DNA of 64,000 nucleotides, taken from Sipunculus nudus. Lineage: Eukaryota; Annelida; Sipuncula; Golfingiida; Sipunculidae. The position numbers were made by a program, and so were the translations under genes. The stretch covers positions 22,606,058 to 22,670,057 of the forward strand of contig CM049310.1 of assembly GCA_026874595.1 (NCBI GenBank), in the 5' to 3' direction. Below are positions 36,201 through 48,400 of this stretch, one piece after another; positions within the stretch are counted from its first letter, which is position 1, and each line of letters begins with the position of its first letter. Below the pieces are notes generated by a model. It was given only the letters and a program-made list of their open reading frames with translations, searched no databases and had not been told where the DNA came from.

Positions 36201-37100
36201 TGGATGATAATTCCTGCTTTTATTGATGTATTGATTTCAAACTTGACTTATATATGTCCCATTGAAAAAGCAAGACTCCAATTGATTTTGGCGTCATAAG
36301 GTCAAAGGTCAAGGTCACAGGACACATCTTTAAAAAGATTGTGGATGCATTTTCAGCCAAACATTTCATCTCAGACCTTTCATCTTGCACATATAGTTCA
36401 TCTGCCAATAGAGGAAGACCCCTATCAATTTTGAGGTCACAAGGTCAAAGGTGAAGGTCACAGGAGCCATCTGTCCAAAAATTAATTTCTGGATGATAAT
36501 TCCTGCTTTTATTGATGTATGGATTTCAAACTTGACTTGAATATGTCCCATTGGAAAAGCAAGAACCGAATTGATTTTGGGATCATGAGGTCAAAGGTCA
36601 AGGTCACAGGACACATCTTCAAAAAGATGTGGATGCATTTTCAGCCAAACATTTCATCTCAGACATTTCATCTTGCACACAGTTCCCCTGCCAATAGAGG
36701 AAGACGCCTGTCAATTGTGAGGTCACAAGGTCAAAGGTGAAAGTCACAGGAGCCATATGTCCAAAAATTAGTTCCTGAGATGATAATGTAAGCTTGGATT
36801 AATATATGGATTTCAAACCTGACTTATATATGGCCCATCAATAAATCTAGACCTCTGTTGATTTATATATAAAAGTGGATGATCAATATCAATTTTGGGG
36901 TCACAAGGTCAAAGGTCAAGGCCACAGGAGCCATCAAATTAGTTTCTGGATGACAATTCCTGCTTTTATTGATGTATAGATTTCAAACTTGACTTATATA
37001 TGTCCCATTGAAAAAGCAAGACCCCAATTGATTTTTGGGTCATGAGGTCAAAGGTCAAGGTCACAGGACCAACATCTTCAAAAAGATTGTGGATTGATAG
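33234..37100 (+). repeat. AGGTCA-rich satellite, units ~145 bp
   Basis: Repeats of the block GAGGTCACAAGGTCAAAGG then TCAAGGTCACAGG occur at about 33462, 33607, 33749, 33880, 36006, 36143, 36290, 36430, 36585, 36718, 36895 and 37042. They alternate with ATTTCATCTTGCACATATAG and TTCCTGCTTTTATTGATGTA blocks. Spacing is 130-155 bases within each cluster; 34200-35900 is more decayed. It contains perfect direct repeats AGGTCAAAGGTCA (DR1) and TCAAGGTCA half-sites, which are the binding motifs of RXR/HNF4-type and ERR/SF-1-type nuclear receptors. Regulatory use is not shown. Confidence 0.8.
34915..35095 (+). repeat. Dispersed repeat, two units
   Basis: GTCAGAAAACCATTATGTCT and GTCAGAAATCCAATATGGCC, each followed by GCCAGGTAGCCAT/ACCAGGAAGCCAT and AAATCCTTT-like sequence, about 125 bases apart. 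Two inverted relatives lie at 50590-50640 and 50730-50765 (GGTGGCCTTATTGGATTTCT, GGCGGTCATATTGGATTTCT). Confidence 0.55.
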
Positions 37101-37364
37101 ATGGAAGAAACAATAATTGCTTGCTAAGTGTCAGTATATGCTGCTAAAAATGGGGGCCTATTCTTAAAGGGGGGTGGGGGGTCTACTATGTCTGGGGATA
37201 CTCTGGCACCTGCGGTGCCAAGAAATATCTAGTTCACTATGTTTTAACCAGACATATATGATAAGAATTTATGGCAATGTAGAAAGTTTAAACAAAATTG
37301 GCATATAGGTTCTGCAACAATATTACTAGTTGTGAATCACAGCCCATGATGTCGCAGGTCATGC

Positions 37365-37437
37365 TTGGCAGCTGAGCGTCATGACCCATGGGTCACTTGT
37401 TTATCATATATAACAGCTCAGCGCCGTGACCCATAGG
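37365..37437 (+). repeat. Two tandem 3' tails of the 2.6-kb element
   Basis: GGCAGCTGAGCGTCATGACC plus CATGGGTCACTTGTTTATC, directly followed by ATATATAACAGCTCAGCGCC plus GTGACCCATAGGTCCCTTG. These match the 3' ends of copies 1 and 3 and occur here without the element body. Confidence 0.7.
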
Positions 37438-37796
37438 TCCCTTGTTTATAGTCCTGGGCCCTGTTTAATAAGAAAGTAAATGACTTAAGCTCTCCCTATA
37501 AGATTCCTTATCTAGGGAATATAGAATGTGTGTTGAGAGATTTTATATGAACCAGCACGGTGGCATGCATTATTTCTGTTGCACCTTGATAACATCCAGA
37601 CACTTAAAAATTTGCTACATGTAGCCATAATATTTGCGGGATATATAAGCATTGCGCATGCAGGGTCCACACATGAGGAATCTCATCTTCTTCATTTCTC
37701 AATACGTGTACCGATTTTATACGTTTTCTGCATCCTGCATTCCATACATCTAAGAAATCTTAGCATTAGTCTGCAAATATATTCTACTTTACCTTT

Positions 37797-38010
37797 TATT
37801 ACCTCCACTAAGCGGGTGTTGGTTTGTTTGTATGTCTGTTTGCAACATTAGTCAAAAAGGTATTGACAGATTTTGATAAATCTTCAGGATGGCTCAGCAA
37901 TGATCAAAGGAAAAATTGATTAAATTTTGATACAGAAACATTCTTGATTCAGGAATATTTTAAAGGAAAAATGCTGCTTTTCTGACAGTTCCATATGAGG
38001 CTAATGATCT
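37797..38010 (+). repeat. Dispersed repeat, relative of 31448-31650
   Basis: TTACCTCCACTAAGCGGGTG, GTTTGTTTGTATGTCTGTTTG, TTCAGGATGGCTCAGCAATG and AAAATTGATTAAATTTTGA in the same order as the 31.4-kb copy. Confidence 0.55.
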
Positions 38011-41000
38011 GAATTGGCGGAGGTCTGCTCTCTCTGAGTTATATTTCTCATGGCAGTGACGCACTGGGGATATTGAATCTAATGGTAAAAATACAAATGT
38101 GCCTTGTTTATTCCATCCACATGGTACTAATTTCTAGTAAATATGGCCTCTCTATTGCTAGATATGATTTTATTAAATAATGATGTTTCAGGTCTGAAAC
38201 TGAGAGTGCACATCCCCTCCTAGGTACCATGGTTGCTACGTAAAATTTCATGGCAACAGCTAAAATTGTTCTTGAAAAAGTGTGGCAAAGGAATTCAAGA
38301 TTGCATGCCTGACTGCAATTTAAGATGACTGACTGATATGAAATTTGACAGCGCACAACCTTATATAGGTGACAATCTTCATTATGTTCAGATGAAGCAT
38401 GTAAAGTGCATGCCGTGATGGACAGAAAGCCACACCGGAGCACTTATTACACGAGTCATTACCTTTGGGCAGGTGTTCTTGGAAGCTAACTTCATGTGTT
38501 GTTCTTGCATTTTTTTTTACAGACATATTTGAGCTTGCTGATACTGTGCAATAAAATGATTAAACCTGTGAATTTTGAAAAATGTCATGAAATTTGATCC
38601 TCTGTGAAGAGTAAGGAGCTTGTTAGAAATGCATACCTGGTCGAACTATACATAAATGTCCCTGTCACACATGAACACATCCAACTGCAAATATAAACAA
38701 CTGCAAATACAGGCATGTTAAAATTTAAAATATTTATTGATCTTACATCTTCAACCTTGTGTAGAACTTGGATGACATGGAAGTATCAGGTTATATATAA
38801 CTAAAACATGTCAGACCACGGCAAATATGCACCTGCCTGTGATTAATGTAGCTATTACTGTAATAAGTGATATGATGAACCTGAATATATACTGGAAAAC
38901 TCACCAGAAAAAAAATAGCTATTTGTGCTTTAAACAAATTTTACATATCAGTTATTTTAGTTCTAGGGGTAAAATATCTTTGAAGGGATGATGAGACTGA
39001 ACTGTTTGAACATTGCTTTAAGAATGTTCTGGACCCCATTTCTGACAAAGAAAAACTATCCATTATAAAAGAATGCATAGAGAGAGACAAGTACAGGTCC
39101 ATGAGACAGTATTACAAAACCTGTAACTAGATGCATAAAATGCAAGTCTTTACCACTAAAATCAACAGGCCATTCACCGGGTACAGGCAGTACATGTGGC
39201 TTGCCATGTAAACATCCAAGATATTTCTAAAAAAAAATGGCCTAAGTATTAAAATATTCATGTGATTCAGTTTAATTGAATGAACATGCATCTTTGCTGG
39301 TAGCTGATGGTTTTAGTTTGGTTATTTTATTAAAGATAATAAAAGTGCATATAAACTATTTTAGAGTCAAAGTCCGATATATTTTGGCTCTCATCAAAAT
39401 GCAGAGTTACCAGTACCAGTACACCTTTTGAGTTTTTTTTAAACATACAGGTACAATCATATTTGAACATAAAGTAAGTGTAGGGTTATTTAAAGTACAG
39501 CTCTAGCTAAATATAGCTGAATTATAAGTACAGTCTCTTAAGGACTAGCCTGCAAAGCCCTGAAAAATGATGAGCTTGAGTGAGGAGTAAGTACATTGCA
39601 AGTTTAACACTTAACTCCCATATCACTACAGAAAATATATATCACATGAATTATATATACATAATAAATGTATAAATATCTGATTTGTGTATACCAACAT
39701 ACTGATATGTAGTTTAAATATACAAAATTTAAATATTAAGATGGACGGAAAATGCTACAATGTACATACATTCAAGTTTGCTGACTTCTCTACACAGTAG
39801 ATATCTCTGCATAAACCTATTGTGCATTCTAACACAAGCATACATAATGGAATGATAAGTTAATACAGTCATTGTAAAATACATCACAGCAGCGTGGTAT
39901 GTTAAATTATTAACTACTAAGTTTTGTTTGAAAAATAGTGCGAGTGATAATGTATTATGCAATTTCTATGAATAACAAAATTATGTTCTAAGGTATATAT
40001 CAATATGATCTGTGTATTCCTTTAATATCACCTGTTGATCCATCTTTGTTGTGCATCAAACAGCAAGTTGAATTCATAGTAAATATTTATATCTACAGAT
40101 TCAGTTTGACAGCAAGCAAATATGATATGGTGGTTGACTTTATTTTGTAAGGTTTTCAAATGCATGATATCTGCAAAAGACAAATTATCATGAAAGTGAA
40201 ACTTTTATGAATAATATCCCCATCAACACAAGTGAACAGTCATTTAGCAACCTCACTGCCATTTCAAGTATGTTATCCATGCATAAATATAATATGCAAA
40301 ATATAAATAATACCAGTTTCTTTATATGATATGTCAATTTTTTTGTTGCAATTTTAAAATCATGGAAAATAGTTTTTTCCATGAAAAAAACTAAGTATAT
40401 ACTAATATATATGTAGGCACCTTTATGGTGAAAAAAACACTGAATAAGGGGAAAATTTAACCATAAGAACATCAAGTGAATCAAAGTATGTGAAAAACTA
40501 AACTTGAGTGGTTTAATGGCTGGCTGGCCTAAAATAATCAAAACTTCCCAAGGGACATATCTTTTTCCATGCTGCGGTTCACCAGTGAGCAACAAGTATT
40601 TTGGTATTAGAACATGCAATAAGATAATATTACACCAAAATGAGATCCTAACTGTATGAGACAATAAGAATTAATACTACTGGTATGAAGCAAATGGTTT
40701 TGATTATCGTAAAAGCACATATATAATCCTGAACTGTATATAAGGTGGACTTGCGCCTTAACTACCCCTGAATTCCTTGGCCATACTGGTAGTCATTACA
40801 GTAGGTATAACAATTCTTCTGCACTACATGCAACCTAAATATATATTTCAAAATGCTCTTTAGCTATATATATTTACAAATATACACCATTACAAATTTG
40901 TCACGCCCAGATGTTTTTTCAGGTTTAGTTAGTAAAATTGTGATACTACTATATCTTTGAAATCTAAAATTATGTTGTGTGACTTCAATACTGTGTGGCA

Positions 41001-42297
41001 GATCTACTAACTTCTATGATATGACATAGCGGATCCTTAATTAAAATTAAATTTTGAATTCTCTTGAACTGTCTTACTTCTTAGAATGTTATCAACCCAC
41101 AACTATCACAATGCTGTGCAACATTCACATTTATCTAATTTGGAGGGAAAATATTCAGTTGCATATCACGTGTATAAACCTTGTGTATGGTATCTTGAGC
41201 GCAGACAAGATGAAAACCTAGAAAATATATACTAGCTTTCTCCTCACTGGCATCTTCTGGAAACCAATTAATCAAGCATATAATGTGAACTTTACCAAAA
41301 TGACCTCTGCTCAGGAGTTGTATCACCTGAGTGTGTTTGGTGGTAGGATTATGATAAAACTGCTGAACTCCATTCTCCAGAACATTGTGGATTGATTTTG
41401 CATTGGCCAGGAGTGATCCAATTAGTTTTATGTAGTGGTCTAGGTGTAGGTGCTGATACAGTAGTGTTGTTTTGCCTCAGTGAAGGTATGTACTCATAAC
41501 AAAACCATTCTTGTTTTAATACACCATTACACCCTGCACTGAATAGTATCAATGGTGCAATACTGCAGATTACTGAATGAGTGCATTTTCATTGAACTTG
41601 CACAGTATACACAATTAACTTCTCCTAAATTATGATGTTCATTAAATAGCATCAGACTAACAATCACTATCCACAGTAGTGTCATGTTATTTATCTGACA
41701 TGTCACCAAGTACAAGTCAAACTTGTGTAGAGTACATTTGTATCTCCTGTACATCAGTGTGTTCAGCTATCTAACTGGCTGACACAAAAATTTGTCGAAG
41801 AAATGTAACAAGCTCTTCTTTGGAAATCATGATGCATATTTATGTATGGACCTGAGCATCTTATGAATATAATACAGAGAAGCTGATCTAATTTAATTGT
41901 GGAAAACGCATATACTGAACAACTTACAACATTATCAGCTGTTTCTGAAAACAGAATGAACTAAAATCATGGCATCAGTACCCTGTAAAGTTTGGTGGAA
42001 GACCATATTAGCATGACTTACCAAGCCCTCTAAAAAATCTAAACCCTACTATGTTCTGCACCATTCTGTAGAGTTCCATACTGCTATCTAAGCCTGGTTG
42101 CCGTTAGGTTTTGGTCGAATGCCATTGGTATAATTCAATATAAACCAAAATCTTGTTTTGTAAACTTAATAAACTTGGATAATATTTTTTATACAAGAAT
42201 GTCCAAAAGCAGTTAAACTGCTATAACAATCTGGAATTTTCTTTGAGGTATCAATCCATTTTTGATTTACAAAAAAAAGTCTGCAATAACAGAGAAA
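38011..42297. other. Intergenic and 3' UTR of the minus-strand gene
   Basis: AT-rich. The minus-strand gene ends at 42298. An AATAAA on the minus strand (plus 40139-40144) is one poly(A) candidate but would imply a 2.1-kb 3' UTR. A 158-codon minus-strand frame at 40188-40664 has no recognisable domain and AT-driven composition, so it is not called. Confidence 0.5.
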
Positions 42298-42446
42298 TCA
42301 TAAACAAGCAGATTGGACCCGCTTGCTCCGAGAGCCTTTGGATGACTTTCGGCTTCTGTTTGAGGATGCTGTTACATTTGTGACATCACTACGGTTGTCA
42401 GACTCATCCTCAGGAACCTCCTCCTCCTTCCTCTGCAGCAGTTTCT
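42298..42446 (-). CDS. Unrecognised gene, last coding exon
   Basis: (K)KLLQRKEEEVPEDESDNRS to KSSKGSRSKRVQSACL and TGA (42300-42298). Acceptor TCTTTCAG. The other two frames after this acceptor close early. Confidence 0.9.
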
Positions 42447-45400
42447 CTGAAAGAATTTGTGCCGTCATAGTAAGGCTTTTTAAAATCAGTGCAACAGTAC
42501 ACTGTTAGTGCCCAATCCAATATAATAATAATATAAATGTTTATATATCTAATTTCTTCACACAATATTATCTATGAATATTGTCTGGGTATAATCTAAA
42601 AATCACAGTTTGAATTTACGAAAACTGAACCACTGGGAATATGTTCAAATTTCAGCATTTGCCCCTGAACATGAAAAGATCCTTAAAAAGGTCCACTTAT
42701 TACTTCATCCATAAATTGCATGTGTAGCAGTATGTTCAATCAAAATAAAAAGAGTGCAAAGTGTAATGGTATGGCTATACTTACTGACAGCAGTTTTAGC
42801 TTTTTCTACTTTTTTATGTTCATCTGCCAGCCAAACAGAAGGCTCACTCAACAAACTGTAAAACACATACAAATAATTTGAAAATCTGCAAATAATTATA
42901 GCAGAAATATTAGATGTTCAATGTGGTAGAGAAAAATAATCCAATTTACACCCCCCTCTGCACTCTGTGAAAGTGGGAATTTTTTAATTATACTTGTAAA
43001 TGATAAATAAACTGTATCGCCATGATGTGCCATGTTTAATGTGCTTAAACCAAGATAAGCATTCAGATTAGCTTTATTCACCAGTGAAAGTTGAATGATT
43101 GATTATATAACTGTAATTTCACTGTAGTCAATTTACAACAATATAAGATGGGAGTTTTTTTACCAAGCTACAGGGAATGGCATGTGTTATGATAAGTAGC
43201 TACATTTTCAAGTCACTGGACCACAGTTTAATGTAAAACTTCTCCAAACCTATGCATTTCACTTGTGCTAATGAATGCTGTTAGACCATACACCAGTTGA
43301 TAAAAATATATGTGAAGAGTACTGTATAACGGTTATACTATAACCATTCTGAAATGGTCTTATAAACAGTGTTTACATCTGAAAAAAAATATGAAACAAG
43401 GTGTTAATTAATATAAGGACTTTCCATGAACTGCACCATGGTGACCCTTACCAACTAGGTATGCATTCAGTCAAGGGGTTTAAAGTGTGTTTCTAAAAGT
43501 CATTATCAGTATCAATACACTTACCCTGCTGAATATGACGGCAGTTTAGGGACTATGGACTGTGCCTTGAGTGGACCATAGAAATTATATTCAGCAGGAG
43601 GCAGTAAGGCCCTGTAACATGGATAACAATGATGACATAATACAAGCAGGATCACGGTTCACAAACTTACATAAGATGACAAAGAGTAACACAGAAACAG
43701 TTGAAACTTGTCATTTAAATTTCAATATTCAATTGAGCTACAGTTACAAATGTTAGCTTTTATCTCACTATTGACCAAAGCATGTTCTAAACATTGAAGT
43801 ATTAATTAAATTTATAATTAATAACCATTGGTTTTAATGACTCAATAAGGACCAGCCTAGTCGGCTCAAACAACACTGAATATTATCAGGTTTAATCAGG
43901 AACTAGCACCACAGAAGTGACAGACTGGTAAATTTGCACTTGTTGACCTTTTCAGCGTGCTGAGTGAGATGGGGATCCCTTTGTCCAGCAGCTTCTGTTG
44001 TATTTCTTTACATTCCTGGACACCCTCAGTTTCCATCTCCTACAAACAATAATAATAGCCATAAATAAAACAAGGGACCTATGGGTCACGGCGCTCAGCT
44101 GTTATATATGATTAAAAAATATGATTTAGGAATGAGGCATATGCTGGTTTGGTGTGGTAATAAATATAAGCTTTATTATGAGTTCTTGGTGTTTAGCTTA
44201 TGTATGATTATGATATTATCTTTGGAGACAGGGAAGAGGATTGATTTCATTTATTTTATTAACAAATGGAGTACTATTGTCACACAGATTTTGACTTGGC
44301 CATATAACTTATAAGCAGAACATATGATATAAGAGTTTAACTATTTATTAAAAAAAATTACAAATATTGTCCCAAATATAATTTTTATTAAAAATAATAA
44401 GAGAATCTTATGATTTTTTAAAATGAAATATAACTGAAATGATTATTAAAATAATATTAAAGAATATATTCATGAATGCTTTCATGAATACATTTTGAAA
44501 GTATTTGCACTGGTATTCATATACTTTCATTTTTACCTGAATTCCAATTCTTTATGCAAGACATTTTATAATGGAGTACATATTCATATTTGTATTTAAA
44601 TACAATTGCAAAGTTTTCCCACCATTACTGGCATTTATTCAGTTTTCACCAAACAATTATGTTGAGAATCCAGAATATACAAAATTCACACATTTAAATT
44701 ATGATCAAAAGTACCTGGTTTTATGGCTTTTATTTATATTAAAAAAAAAAAAAATGTAAGGCCAAAAAAAAATTTAAGGTATGGTTCTCAGGCACCGCCC
44801 GCATCAATTTTAAACCCCCGCATCAAAAATTTTTATTTGATTTTCAATAAAAACTTTCCAATTTTGAGCTGCTGCCGCTCCGACATTTCTTTCAAGAAGA
44901 TTAAACCATACAATTTCCTTTGTTTTGTAGTGCTTTTACTTATTTAGCAAATTAAAACTGTTATTTTCATGCTTTTCCCTTATCATTTGACATTTTTATC
45001 GAAGCATACCAAAAAATTTAAAATAAAAAAGCGCCCGCCTGCATTGATTTCTGAAAAAAAAAATGCCTGAGAACCATACCTTTTTTTTATTTTGGCCAAA
45101 TATATTCATTTTGGACTAATTTCACATCAATGTACACACTAGACACAGTAGGAATCTAGATTAATAATATCAACTGCATCTTTGTCTATCATTAATTTCC
45201 TTCATATGATCCCTAATGATAAGTAATGAATAATATGATTTACTTTTTTATCATTAAAATTGAACTGAAAAATACAATAGGTGACTGCATGGTGTTATTT
45301 GGAGTACGTGACATTCTATCCATCGATACAAGATTCTTTTATCATCAGTAACTGCAAGTTGATTTCCTGTTATTATAAACTAACAAATTCTTTTTTATTT

Positions 45401-48400
45401 TTCTTAAATTGTTATTAAAAAACAATAAAAATTTATTAATTTATTGTTAATTGTTATGTTGTTGGTTAAAACTACTAGATGAGTTGGGTTGGACACCTGG
45501 ATCAACTGTGGCTGGCCATAAGCTGCCTACCTGCAACAGTGTATGGCTCGCCTCAAGCATGCATAATTTGCTGAAAGTTCAACAAGGTCAACGTACAGGT
45601 GACTCAAGAGGGGCTGGAGAGAGTTAAGGTCTGACATGGTCTCATAAAAACATTAATAAAAGCTACAATTTTTGGCCAATTTCTTTCAGCTTTCTCAACT
45701 AAAAAGCTGAAATCTTTGTGTGCATGATATGAAAATTATATCAACCGTGCTCACAGGAAACAAATGTGCCATGGTCAAAGTTGGGCAAAATTTAAGGCAC
45801 TAATTTTATATTTATACTAATAACATATAAAATTTGAAAAATTCAGGACTAATTTGGGGTATTCAATTGAATCTTGATTAAATAATGTTACATCCCTGGC
45901 AAAAAAACTCTAGCTTCAGCAATCCCCTTGTTTAGAGAGTAAATATATTTCTTGATTTTTTACATAGTGCATTATGTTTGGGCCCATAACTTAAAACAGT
46001 TATGCAATACTGACATCATTTCTGGCATATGCATAGAGAATGTATAGAAAAATATGTATATTATATATGATTAAAGTCACATCAGTGGTTTTGATATTAG
46101 GCAGTCTTGAAGTGTGACAATGGGTTTTTAATGGAAAAAATGAAGTTTTTCATTAATATCTCGAAGGTAAGTCCTAGTGACCAAATTCTTGGCATGGTAG
46201 GGAATTTTGGAGACATCTAATTGTATGCCAAATTTTAGGAACTGAGAGCTGAAGCTGGGGAGCTGAGCTCTTGCAAACTGCATAACACTAGCTTGATGTA
46301 AACAATTTGTTACATGGTGCTTGAAAACTTGAATAAAATCTACAGTTTTTGATCAACTGGTTTCAAATTTTTGGTGTTAACAGACAAAATGCTATTAAAA
46401 ACATGCTGCGAAAATTAAATCCACAGTACTTACATTAAAAAAACGTGCCATGGTCAAAGTTGGGCAAAATTTAAGGTACCAATTTTTTATTTTTGTTAAT
46501 ATTTTAAAAAATTTAAAAGATTTTGATCTAATTTTGGGTATACAATTTAATTTTGATAAATTAAAGTTATATTACTGGAAAAAAAGTCCATAGCTTTAAC
46601 AAGTTTTGTGTTAAGTGATCAAATATCTTTCCTGATTTTTTACAAAATGCATTATGTTTGGGCCCATAACTTTTTTAAATTATATAATACAGACATAATT
46701 TCTGGCATGTTCATACGAACTATATAGAAGAATATTTATGGTAAATATGGGTGAAAACAGATGAGTGGTTTTGATATTAGACAGTCCTGAAGTGTGAAAA
46801 TAGGTTTTTAATAAAAAATTGAGGTTTTTCCTAAATTTCTCAAAGGAACTAAGTCGCAAAGACCCAGTTTTCGGCTTGGTAGGAGATCTTGGGGACATCT
46901 AACATTATGCTGAATTTTGGATTCCTAGGTCTTACGGTTTCAAAACGTGCCACATCTACGGACGGACGGACGGACGGACGGACAGACGGACGGACAGACG
47001 GACGGACGACGGACAATGGACCACGACTATAGCTCAGATGACTTATAGTCAGCTGAGCTAAAAACACAATAGACTGTCATTTATCCGAAAAGCCGGGGGG
47101 GGGGGGGAACAAGGTTTTTGGTGGGGTATACCATAATTTTAAATAGATAATTTTGCATGAGATTGCAACAACATCACCATGACTGCTAACCTGCCACCAA
47201 GTAACAGACATGATGATGTGTCTGACCACTCTACTGATGGGACTGGTCAGTTTCTAGAGGATTTGATACAGCATCCAAACACCTATATCACTCACAACCA
47301 CTGCCTAAAATAGCTGAAGTCATAGTACCAATTCAGTTTGACACTGAGCTACTCACAAAGTCTTCCTGCCTGGTCCAGATCTCTATGACGTCAGTGTCTC
47401 GTCTTTTCATCTGCTCCGCTCTTCGTCTAGCTGCTGCTCCCGCATCATTCTCTTGGGGTGCTCGTGAGTAATTGGAATATGCTTCTGAATAATAAATACC
47501 AAATATATGAGCAATGAAACTGATAATTTAGGATGTATGAGTGTTTAGAATTTGTTTTGTGTATCATATTGGACAATCTGTAAATCAGATTGTAAACACC
47601 CATTCTCTTCACACAATGTCAGTTCTTAAATAGTCTCTAAGTAACATGTTGATTTTCTTACATCTTATATTCAGCTATGCTGTTGAGGGTTTATTTTATA
47701 TACATACCCAACATTTGGGAACAAGAATATGGATGCCCATGGAAATAACTGCCAGAATCGAAAGAAATTTTGTCCTGTCCCTGATGTCATTTATAAATGG
47801 ATCCTGTTCTACATATAATTCACTTTGCAACACTATTAAATTTAAGAACTTGAAAATTTAAATTAAAGGAACAATTAGTAAGCTCTGTGAATTTCATTCG
47901 GGTTTCTTTGCTGTATCTTTTTCCCTGAAAATGTTTACAGTTTTTTATAGTTCTGACTGGTAACTTTTTCTCTTGGGAAAAATTAAAATATTTTTTATTG
48001 CTTGCCGGAATCAAAGATTTCGGCAAGCATGTTGGTCAGTTGCGTATGTCTGTTTGTCTGTCTGTCTGTTTGTTTGTTTGTTTGTCTGCACTCTCCTGGC
48101 CACAATTTTGCCACAATCACCTTGAAACTTTCAGAGATGATGGACAACCAAAATTCTAGGTGCCCAATAGTTTTTGGTCCAATTAGGTCAAAGGTCAAGG
48201 TCAAGGTCATCAAAACTTTAAAAACGGGTTTTTCTTCATATCTTTATGACTATTAGTCGTATCTACTTCAACGATAGCTCATTTTAATTGTCATTCCAAG
48301 GCCTGTCATCTGGTGGGTAGCTGACTCAAATTTACTGTAACCATGGTTACAAATTTTTGGGGAAAATCATGATATTCAGAAATAAGGGGTCTTATTTTTC

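Noticed and set aside
40188-40664. 158-codon minus-strand frame
   Set aside because: AT-driven hydrophobic composition, no domain, lies in the presumed 3' UTR or intergenic region.
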